DNA of 11,224 nucleotides. Origin: Candidatus Bathyarchaeum sp. (GTDB taxonomy: Archaea; Thermoproteota; Bathyarchaeia; Bathyarchaeales; Bathyarchaeaceae). This document shows, in pieces, positions 5,524 through 11,224 of this stretch (positions within the stretch are counted from its first letter, which is position 1; the number at the start of each line of letters is the position of its first letter). The notes below the pieces were generated by a model, which saw only the letters and a program-made list of their open reading frames with translations, searched no databases and was not told where the DNA came from. The position numbers and the translations under genes are program-made. Location of the stretch: contig PIXT01000064.1 in NCBI GenBank assembly GCA_003096235.1, positions 1 to 11,224 on the forward strand, written 5' to 3'.

Positions 5524-6266
5524 AGAAATATCTCTTAGATAAAATTAAAAACGAAGGTACTATTCATATGACTTTGGTTGACCCTGAGAAGGTTACTCCA
5601 GAGTCTGCTTCTACTCTAGCCAAAGACGCTGAAGCTTGTGGTTCAGCAGCCATAATGGTGGGCGGTTCAACTTTTGTTTCTACTTCTCAATTGGATGCTG
5701 TAGTAAAATCTTTGAAGGAATCTGTTGAAATACCAATAATTTTGTTCCCCAACAATGTAACCGGCATAACCAAATATGCTGACGCTATCTGGTTTATGTC
5801 CCTTCTAAATTCAGCAGACCCATACTTTCTAGTGGGTGTTCAAGTCTTAGGCGCACCAATCATCAAAAAGTTCGGTTTAGAGCCACTCCCTCTTGGCTAC
5901 ATTATTGTTGGCGAAGGCGGAACCGTAAGCGTGGTTGGAAAAGCTGTTCCTATTCCATACAACAAACCTGAACTTGTAGCCGCTCATGCTCTAGCCGCTG
6001 AGTACTTTGGTATGCGTTTTGTTTACTTGGAGGCAGGATCTGGGGTTGGGAACCCTGTGCCCAGCGAAATGGTCAAGTTTGTAAAGAGTGTAACTAACGT
6101 TCCTGTGATTGTGGGCGGCGGTATACGAACTGGTGAACAAGTAAAAAAGATAGTTAACGCAGGCGCCAACATAATTGTTACCGGAAACGTTCTAGAAGAA
6201 AACAAAGGAAGCCACAAAATAAGAGAACTAATCGATAACATGAAAGCATGTAACAAAACGAGCTAG
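5508..6266 (+). CDS. Geranylgeranylglyceryl phosphate synthase
   Basis: This enzyme joins geranylgeranyl diphosphate to sn-glycerol-1-phosphate, the first committed step of archaeal ether-lipid synthesis, at the cytoplasmic face of the membrane. The protein has 252 residues from ATG 5508 and a TIM-barrel fold. Landmarks in that numbering are HMTLVDPEKV (20-29, Mg/diphosphate side), IMVGGSTF (49-56), the PIILFPNNVTGI block (76-87), AIWFMSLLNS (93-102), the YLEAGSGVGNPV loop (173-184) and IVGGGIRTGEQ (201-211) with IVTGNVLEE (222-230) that grip the glycerol phosphate. The sequence resembles the long group II enzymes. GTG 5496 is possible but ATG 5508 fits the family start; a weak GTGGGA precedes it by 7 nt. 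It is probably co-transcribed with elf1. Confidence 0.93.
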   Translation: MVGLVEKYLLDKIKNEGTIHMTLVDPEKVTPESASTLAKDAEACGSAAIMVGGSTFVSTSQLDAVVKSLKESVEIPIILFPNNVTGITKYADAIWFMSLLNSADPYFLVGVQVLGAPIIKKFGLEPLPLGYIIVGEGGTVSVVGKAVPIPYNKPELVAAHALAAEYFGMRFVYLEAGSGVGNPVPSEMVKFVKSVTNVPVIVGGGIRTGEQVKKIVNAGANIIVTGNVLEENKGSHKIRELIDNMKACNKTS

Positions 6267-6350
6267 CTTTCAATAGTTCAAATTTTAGGCTCGATATTCT
6301 CTTCAATTTTTTAGAAAAACTCAATACATCGCTAAGTGAATTCTACAGTA

Positions 6351-6365
6351 AGGAGACAAACCTTG
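6351..6365 (+). promoter_or_regulatory. Ribosome binding site deciding the polC start
   Basis: AGGAGA (6351-6356) lies 6 nt before TTG 6363. The same motif is 18 nt from ATG 6375 and downstream of GTG 6336, so TTG 6363 is the best-supported start for DP2. No clear TATA box is visible in the 96-nt gap after the GGGP synthase gene, so polC may be read through from elf1. Confidence 0.55.
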
Positions 6366-9300
6366 AAAATCCCGATGAGCAAAGAATACAAGCAGTATAC
6401 TACTTCTTTGGAAGAACAACTTGATAATATATATGCTGTAGCTAAAAAAGCTCGGAAAAAAGGATTGGATCCTGCCCTTGTTCCTGAACCTGAAGTAGCA
6501 AAAGACTTAGCCGCACTTGTCGAGGGGTTGGTTGGTCCTCCCGGTGTGGCTGAAAGCATTCGGGATTTAGCCGAACGGATGCCTCGAGAAGAAATTTCCT
6601 TCAAGGTCACTGAACAGATCATAAATGGAAAGTTTGGAGCTTTAGATGACCGGGCAGCAGCGGAGCAGGCGATAAGAACTGCGTTGGCGATACTAACTGA
6701 AGGTATAACTGCTGCTCCTATTCAAGGCATTGCTAAAGTAGAAATCAAAAAGAATAATGATCGTACAGACTATTTGGCAATCTATTATGCGGGTCCAATA
6801 CGTTCAGCTGGTGGAACTGAACAAGCGTTGACTATAATTGTTGGCGATCATATTCGTCGCCTTCTCAAGTTAGCGCCTTACAAACCAACAGAAGATGAGA
6901 TTGGGCGTTTCATAGAAGAAATTCGTTTATTTGAACGTTCCATTGCTCGGTTTCAGTATCATATCTCAGATGAGGAACTCAAAAGAGCTATCCCGAATAT
7001 CCCTGTGGAAGTAACTGGTACAGAATCTGATCCTCTTCAAGTTTCTTCGTATCGAAACCTTCCCCGAATTGAAACAAATAACGTTAGAGGCGGCGCTCTA
7101 CGAGTAGTAAACGACGGCATAGTTGGACGAGCCCCCAAGATTTTAACAATTATCGAAAAACTCGGAATCGATGGTTGGGAATGGCTTGGAAATCTTAAAG
7201 AATTTTCCAAGAAAAAGAAAGCAGGATTTATGGCAGATGTTATTGCTGGTCGCCCAATTTTTTCGTTTCCTTCAAGGTTTGGAGGTTTTAGGCTTCGTTA
7301 CGGACGGTCCCGAAACACTGGACTTGCTGCGGTAGGTATTCATCCTGCGACTATGCTTGCTGTGCAAAACTTTCTTGCAGCTGGGACCCAGCTTCGTTTA
7401 GAAGGTCCGGGTAAAGGCGGAATAGTTGTTCCAGTTGATACGATTGAGCCCCCCGTTGTACGACTCAAAAACGGGTCAGTTGTCCGAGTTACCCTTGAAA
7501 ACTTCAATTCATTAGAAAAAATGATTGACAAAATTCTGTTTTTAGGCGATATTCTAATCGGGTTTGGCGACTTCTTGTACACCAATAAGACTCTTCGTCC
7601 TTCAGGTTATTCTGAAGAATGGTGGCGAGAAGAACTCATTGTTGCTATTGAACAAAAGTTTGGCGGCAACTTACCAGAAGCATCTAAAGCCGCGGGTTTA
7701 CCTGCTTCTCGTTTAGAAACTATTTTGGCTGATGTTTTCAGAAACAAGCCCACTGTCAAAGAAGCTGTTGATATCTCGTCAGTTTTGGATGTTCCCCTTC
7801 ATCCGTTCTTTACTTTTTTCTGGGAAACACTCTCTTTAGAAGAATTTTTGGCTTTAAGAAAATGGGTGTTAGCCTCTGAAACAACCGTTGAGGGTTCTCA
7901 GGTTCATGAGATTGTTGGTAAAAACGATAAAGCCGTCAAAAGTTATTTTGAAAAACTTTGTATCCCTCACGATGTGGTTTTGAACACTCTGAAAATAGTT
8001 GGTGAAAACGCTCACATTTTCAGTTTTTGTTTGGGCTTAAACGTTTCTTGCCTTAAGGTAGAATCTTCGGCGACCGTTCTTGATGCGATAAAAAAGATAA
8101 CCGGTCTTAACCTTAGAGAAAAAGGCGTTAGTTTTGTAGGTGCCCGAATGGGGCGCCCAGAAAAGGCCAAGCACAGAGAAATGAAGCCTCTTGTTCACAC
8201 CCTATTTCCTGTTGGACTTGCTGGTGGTTCCAGACGCAATCTCATTGCCGCATCAAAAAAGGCTAATATTGAAGTTGACTTGGTTAGTCGCCGTTGTGTT
8301 AACTGTAATGAAATTGGTTTTACACTTAAATGCAGTCGCTGCGGGTCAGATACCTTCCTAGAGAAGATTTGCCCTCAATGTGGTAGAACCTTACCGTTGG
8401 ATGAGTGTCCTGCATGTGAAACTTCTACCCGAAGTTACTCCCGACAACAAATTGTTGTAAGAGATTTACTGACTGCTGCCTGCAAAAATGTGGGTCTTCC
8501 AATGCTGAGCCTTTTTAAGGGCGTAAAAGGAATGACAAACGCAACGAAAACCCCCGAAATCTTAGAAAAAGGACTTTTGCGAGTTAAGCACAAGTTAGCT
8601 GTTTTCAAAGATGGTACAATCCGTTTTGATGCTACTAATGCTCCTCTCTCTCACTTTAACCCTAAAGAGATTGGCGTTTCGGTTGAGCAACTCAAAGCAA
8701 ATGGTTACTTATACGACTATGAAGGAAATCCTTTAACCAATTCTGACCAGATTTGCGAACTTAAGTTGCAAGATGTAGTTATTCCCAGAAAATGTGCGAC
8801 ATACTTTGTTCGTGTGGCTAACTTTTTGGACGATTTGCTTGAAAAAGTATACGGTCTACCTGCGTATTATAACATAACCCGGTCCAGTGACCTCGTTGGG
8901 CGCCTGATTATCGGCTTGGCTCCACATACTTCTGTTGGGATTGTAGGACGAATTATCGGTTTCACTCCGTTGAATGTTTGTTATGCTCATCATATGTGGC
9001 ACTCCGCAAAACGCAGAGATTGTGACGGCGACGAAGATGCAGTAATGTTGGCTTTAGACACAGTATTAAATTTCTCTAAAGTGTTTTTGCCCTCGCATAT
9101 TGGGGGAATTATGGATGCTCCAATCTTGATTATCCCTGTTGTAAATCCGCTGGAAGTACAAAGACAAGCCCATGAGGTAGATGTTGCGGGAAAATATCCT
9201 TTGTTGTTCTATCAAAAAACTTTGGAACAAGCAGAACCAAGAAAAACAAGCGTGATAATCGACACAATCGAAGACAGATTGAACACAGCCGCTCAGTTTG

Positions 9301-9773
9301 AGGGCTTCAAATATACTGTTCCCGTTTCAAACGTTAACATGGGCAACCCCGAAAGTGTGTACAAAAAATTTGGAAAAATGACCGACAAGCTTCACAGCCA
9401 ACTCATTTTGGCGGAAAAAATTGCAGCTGTTGACGCTGATGTGGTTGCAAGAAAGGTTTTGACCACTCATTTTGTTCGTGACATTGCTGGTAACCTGCGA
9501 GCTTTTGCAACACAACAATTTCGTTGCAAAGGTTGTAACAAAAAATTCAGGAGAATGCCTCTTTTGGGTAAATGTCCTGCATGCAATAGCGATTTGATTC
9601 TCACTGTTTACCGTGGAGGCATCGAAAAGTATTTGCCTGCAGCAACTCAGCTTGTAAAAAAGTATGGTCTACTGGATTACTACGCGCAAAGACTTGAATT
9701 GGTTCATGAAGAAATCTTGACTTTGTTTGAGGGCAAGAAGCCTCGACAAATCAGTCTTTCATCTTTTTCGTAG
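6363..9773 (+). CDS. polC: DNA polymerase D large subunit (DP2)
   Basis: DP2 is the catalytic subunit of the archaeal replicative polymerase PolD, which works with the DP1 exonuclease subunit and PCNA. From TTG 6363 it has 1136 residues, normal for an intein-free DP2. In that numbering: RSAGGTEQA (147-155) and GARMGRPEKAK (593-603) of the active-site region, two zinc-binding cysteine sets (Cys645/648/657/660 and Cys670/673/682/685), the catalytic motif RRDCDGDED with metal-binding Asp888 and Asp890, and a C-terminal Cys set (1055/1058/1071/1074) near the DP1 contact domain. The protein ends QISLSSFS, which fits a PCNA-interacting PIP box (Gln1129, Leu1132, Phe1135) with Ser where the second aromatic usually stands. 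No intein interrupts the catalytic motif, a common insertion site in Pyrococcus. The start choice rests on AGGAGA. PolD excludes Crenarchaeota sensu stricto. Confidence 0.96.
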   Translation: MKIPMSKEYKQYTTSLEEQLDNIYAVAKKARKKGLDPALVPEPEVAKDLAALVEGLVGPPGVAESIRDLAERMPREEISFKVTEQIINGKFGALDDRAAAEQAIRTALAILTEGITAAPIQGIAKVEIKKNNDRTDYLAIYYAGPIRSAGGTEQALTIIVGDHIRRLLKLAPYKPTEDEIGRFIEEIRLFERSIARFQYHISDEELKRAIPNIPVEVTGTESDPLQVSSYRNLPRIETNNVRGGALRVVNDGIVGRAPKILTIIEKLGIDGWEWLGNLKEFSKKKKAGFMADVIAGRPIFSFPSRFGGFRLRYGRSRNTGLAAVGIHPATMLAVQNFLAAGTQLRLEGPGKGGIVVPVDTIEPPVVRLKNGSVVRVTLENFNSLEKMIDKILFLGDILIGFGDFLYTNKTLRPSGYSEEWWREELIVAIEQKFGGNLPEASKAAGLPASRLETILADVFRNKPTVKEAVDISSVLDVPLHPFFTFFWETLSLEEFLALRKWVLASETTVEGSQVHEIVGKNDKAVKSYFEKLCIPHDVVLNTLKIVGENAHIFSFCLGLNVSCLKVESSATVLDAIKKITGLNLREKGVSFVGARMGRPEKAKHREMKPLVHTLFPVGLAGGSRRNLIAASKKANIEVDLVSRRCVNCNEIGFTLKCSRCGSDTFLEKICPQCGRTLPLDECPACETSTRSYSRQQIVVRDLLTAACKNVGLPMLSLFKGVKGMTNATKTPEILEKGLLRVKHKLAVFKDGTIRFDATNAPLSHFNPKEIGVSVEQLKANGYLYDYEGNPLTNSDQICELKLQDVVIPRKCATYFVRVANFLDDLLEKVYGLPAYYNITRSSDLVGRLIIGLAPHTSVGIVGRIIGFTPLNVCYAHHMWHSAKRRDCDGDEDAVMLALDTVLNFSKVFLPSHIGGIMDAPILIIPVVNPLEVQRQAHEVDVAGKYPLLFYQKTLEQAEPRKTSVIIDTIEDRLNTAAQFEGFKYTVPVSNVNMGNPESVYKKFGKMTDKLHSQLILAEKIAAVDADVVARKVLTTHFVRDIAGNLRAFATQQFRCKGCNKKFRRMPLLGKCPACNSDLILTVYRGGIEKYLPAATQLVKKYGLLDYYAQRLELVHEEILTLFEGKKPRQISLSSFS

Positions 9774-9785
9774 TTTGTGTAAAAC

Positions 9786-9792
9786 TTTTTTT
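9786..9792 (+). terminator. T-run terminator after polC
   Basis: Seven T residues start 13 nt after the polC stop without a preceding stem. Archaeal polymerase can terminate on such U tracts alone, so this is a plausible but weak terminator. Confidence 0.35.
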
Positions 9793-9821
9793 GGTTAAAA
9801 CCTAATCTGTCTTGAGGGCAT

Positions 9822-10094
9822 ATGTTCAGGCAACCCTATCATCCTAACGCTTTCTTAACTTCAAAGCGTAACATCAAACCTGGTCTGGTTGCTCGAACAA
9901 AAATAATCGCTCTCCTTGAGACTAATGTGTCAACAACTAGAAAGATTGCTCAAAAAACTGGTCTAAGTTATTCTGCGGTTCTTTACCATCTGCATCTGCT
10001 TGAATCAGAAAATATTCTACAACACAAAGGCGGCAGGTCTTATGTTTGGCGATTAACTGGTGTTGGGCAACAAACGCTGAAAAATGTGACTTAG
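9822..10094 (+). CDS. Small ArsR-like winged-helix protein
   Basis: This 90-residue protein is a single winged helix-turn-helix domain of the kind found in many archaeal transcription regulators. Residues 22-32 form the first helix, 36-46 (STTRKIAQKTG) the second, and 49-62 (LSYSAVLYHLHLLES) the recognition helix, followed by a wing at 65-77 (ILQHKGGRSYVWRLT). There are no cysteines, so it is not a thiol metal sensor of the ArsR type. GAGGG lies 4 nt before ATG 9822; GGTTAAAACC (9793-9802) could be its TATA element, which would place transcription start almost at the ATG. It is 48 nt after polC and convergent with the MazG-like gene, with stops 2 nt apart. Its target is unknown; adjacency to polC does not by itself show that it regulates replication. 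Confidence 0.72.
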   Translation: MFRQPYHPNAFLTSKRNIKPGLVARTKIIALLETNVSTTRKIAQKTGLSYSAVLYHLHLLESENILQHKGGRSYVWRLTGVGQQTLKNVT

Positions 10095-10096
10095 AA

Positions 10097-10384
10097 CTAG
10101 AATGGGCAATCACACGGATTACTGTGACACTTGGGGCACTTGTTGTCATATTTTGAAAGCGTTGCTTTCTCCAAGTCGATGTTAACAACATTAGCCAAAG
10201 ACGCCAACCATGCTAAAACATCTGCAAACTCCTTTTTTGCGGCTTTCATGTCCCCTTCTTCCAATGCTTCTCTTAGTTCTTTTACTTCGTCTTCAAGCCA
10301 GTCCAATGTCTGGTCTTTTCCTCGTTTAACGTCTCTGGAAAAATATAGTTGATGCATCAGTTTTTGAAACTCGTTGATTTGCAT
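10097..10384 (-). CDS. MazG-like nucleotide pyrophosphohydrolase
   Basis: MazG-type enzymes hydrolyse nucleoside triphosphates to monophosphates and clear non-canonical or excess nucleotides. The 95-residue protein has the family's metal-binding signature: Glu33-x-x-Glu36 (EVKE), then Glu52-x-x-Asp55 (EFAD) on the next helix, preceded by YFSRDVKRG (14-22). It ends in CPKCHSNPCDCPF, a cluster of four cysteines that could bind zinc, which bacterial MazG lacks. ATG 10384 is chosen because AAGGTG lies about 9 nt upstream; GTG 10396 would add four residues. It is the single-domain form, about a third of bacterial MazG. It may be transcribed after trpA or from TTTAAA in the palindrome at 10428-10451. 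The substrate cannot be read from the sequence. Confidence 0.8.
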   Translation of the reverse strand: MQINEFQKLMHQLYFSRDVKRGKDQTLDWLEDEVKELREALEEGDMKAAKKEFADVLAWLASLANVVNIDLEKATLSKYDNKCPKCHSNPCDCPF

Positions 10385-10427
10385 TTGATTCCACACCTTA
10401 ACGTGATTGTTGTCGAGTGTTTAACTC

Positions 10428-10451
10428 TAATAAGGGTTTAAACCCTTTTTA
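10428..10451. repeat. 24-bp palindrome between trpA and mazG
   Basis: The core AAGGGTTTAAACCCTT (10432-10447) is a perfect 16-bp palindrome; with flanks it reaches 24 bp with one mismatched pair. On the minus strand it begins 5 nt after the trpA stop and lies 44 nt before the mazG ATG. It could be an operator, a hairpin at the trpA 3' end or, through its central TTTAAA, a TATA element for mazG. Confidence 0.6.
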
Positions 10452-10455
10452 GAAG

Positions 10456-11224
10456 TTATTTTCTTTGCTTGTATCCTTCGATACATCCATGTTTTATTTG
10501 CCTTACCAAATCAACAATCTGCGGTAATGTCTCTTCTGGTTTTTTGAGGTTCTTTTCATAAATTCGGGCGTATGCGCTTCCTGCTATTGCGCCATCTGCT
10601 CCTGCAGCAACTACGTTTGCGGCTTGCTGTTTGTTGGAGATGCCAAAACCTGCTAGTAGCGGCATGTCTGTGTGTTTTCGTACTCTTTGAACCAGTTTTA
10701 ATGTGGAGTCGCCTAGGCTTTCTCTAGCACCCGTTACGCCTTGAACACCAATGACGTAAAGAAAGCCCGACGCGATGTCTGCGATTTTCTTTAATCTGTT
10801 TTCGGTGGTTGTTGGGGCTATCTGGAATATCGGGTGTATTCCCGTTTTTTTGCCTTCAGCTATTAATTCGTCTGCTTCTTCAACTGGAACGTTGGGCACA
10901 ATTATCGCCTGAGCTCCAGCTTGTTTTATTTCGTTCAAAAAGTTGCCTACGCCTCTGACGTAAGGGATGTTATAGTAAGTTGTTACAACGATGGGGTTGT
11001 CTATGCCTTTTTCTCTGAGCGTTTTGATTCCTTGAATACATTTACTGGGTGTTATACCGTTTTCTAGGGCTCTTTCACATACTGCCTGAAATGTCGGGCC
11101 ATCCGCAGTTGGGTCAGAAAACGGAATTCCGAACTCTAGGATGTCTGCGCCGTTGTTGGCTAATGTTTCGAGCAGTTTTAGGGAAAACTCTTCGTGGGGG
11201 TCGCCAAAGTAAACGTGGGGCATG
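10456..11224 (-). CDS. trpA: Tryptophan synthase alpha subunit, 5' end outside window
   Basis: TrpA cleaves indole-3-glycerol phosphate to indole and glyceraldehyde-3-phosphate, passing indole to TrpB in the last two steps of tryptophan synthesis. The visible 255 residues form most of the TIM barrel. Counting from the Met at 11223, they include the catalytic Glu30 in ILEFGIPFSDP and Asp41 in DPTADGPT (equivalents of Salmonella Glu49 and Asp60), the GVTGAR loop (162-167) and the phosphate-binding GFGIS (192-196) and GAIAGSA (211-217) loops. The Met at 11223 is internal: it precedes the conserved VYFGDP strand, and roughly 20-25 N-terminal residues should lie beyond the edge. The frame is open to the last base. 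The other trp genes are expected upstream on this strand, outside the window. Confidence 0.93.
   Translation of the reverse strand, partial: MPHVYFGDPHEEFSLKLLETLANNGADILEFGIPFSDPTADGPTFQAVCERALENGITPSKCIQGIKTLREKGIDNPIVVTTYYNIPYVRGVGNFLNEIKQAGAQAIIVPNVPVEEADELIAEGKKTGIHPIFQIAPTTTENRLKKIADIASGFLYVIGVQGVTGARESLGDSTLKLVQRVRKHTDMPLLAGFGISNKQQAANVVAAGADGAIAGSAYARIYEKNLKKPEETLPQIVDLVRQIKHGCIEGYKQRK

Noticed and set aside
6241..6272. Inverted repeat TGAAAGC/GCTTTCA at the end of GGGP synthase as a terminator
   Set aside because: The 18-nt loop is large, the first arm lies in coding sequence and no T run follows directly.
10131..10352. Ser-rich plus-strand frame over the MazG gene
   Set aside because: The MazG frame has the EXXE/EXXD motif; the Ser-rich string is its reverse-complement shadow.

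Overview
The window looks like a stretch of archaeal chromosome from a PolD-containing lineage of the TACK group, most likely Bathyarchaeia. The evidence is a DNA polymerase D large subunit (DP2) together with an Elf1-type elongation factor, a geranylgeranylglyceryl phosphate (GGGP) synthase for archaeal lipids, a NurA-HerA pair, Shine-Dalgarno motifs mixed with TATA boxes, and an AT-rich base composition. The phylum is inferred from the gene set; no marker phylogeny was possible.

Layout. 1-2679 (+): a TATA box, then nurA and herA, overlapping by 32 nt, the DNA end-resection nuclease and its hexameric motor. 2666-3382 (-): a membrane-anchored coiled-coil protein with a C-terminal winged helix; its 3' end overlaps herA by 14 nt. 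3383-5253: about 1.9 kb that is nearly free of genes. It holds one unrecognised small protein (3761-4246, -), several clusters of TCAC/GTGA half-sites arranged as palindromes and phased direct repeats, a T-rich stretch and a 70-bp block of 89% A+T. 5254-9773 (+): elf1, GGGP synthase and polC (DP2), probably expressed in series. 9822-10094 (+): a small winged-helix protein. 10097-10384 (-): a MazG-like pyrophosphohydrolase. 10456 to the end (-): trpA, cut at its 5' end by the window edge.

How the parts work together. NurA-HerA and DP2 serve DNA repair and replication. Elf1 serves transcription and GGGP synthase makes the first committed membrane-lipid intermediate, so most of the window is housekeeping. 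The unexplained part is 2666-5050. There a protein that appears able to sit in the membrane and bind DNA lies beside dense TCAC/GTGA repeats, a second uncharacterised small protein and an AT-rich block. The cautious reading is autoregulation of two regulators through a shared operator. A bolder reading is a membrane-tethered DNA locus, resembling a centromere or an origin. The sequence cannot decide between them.
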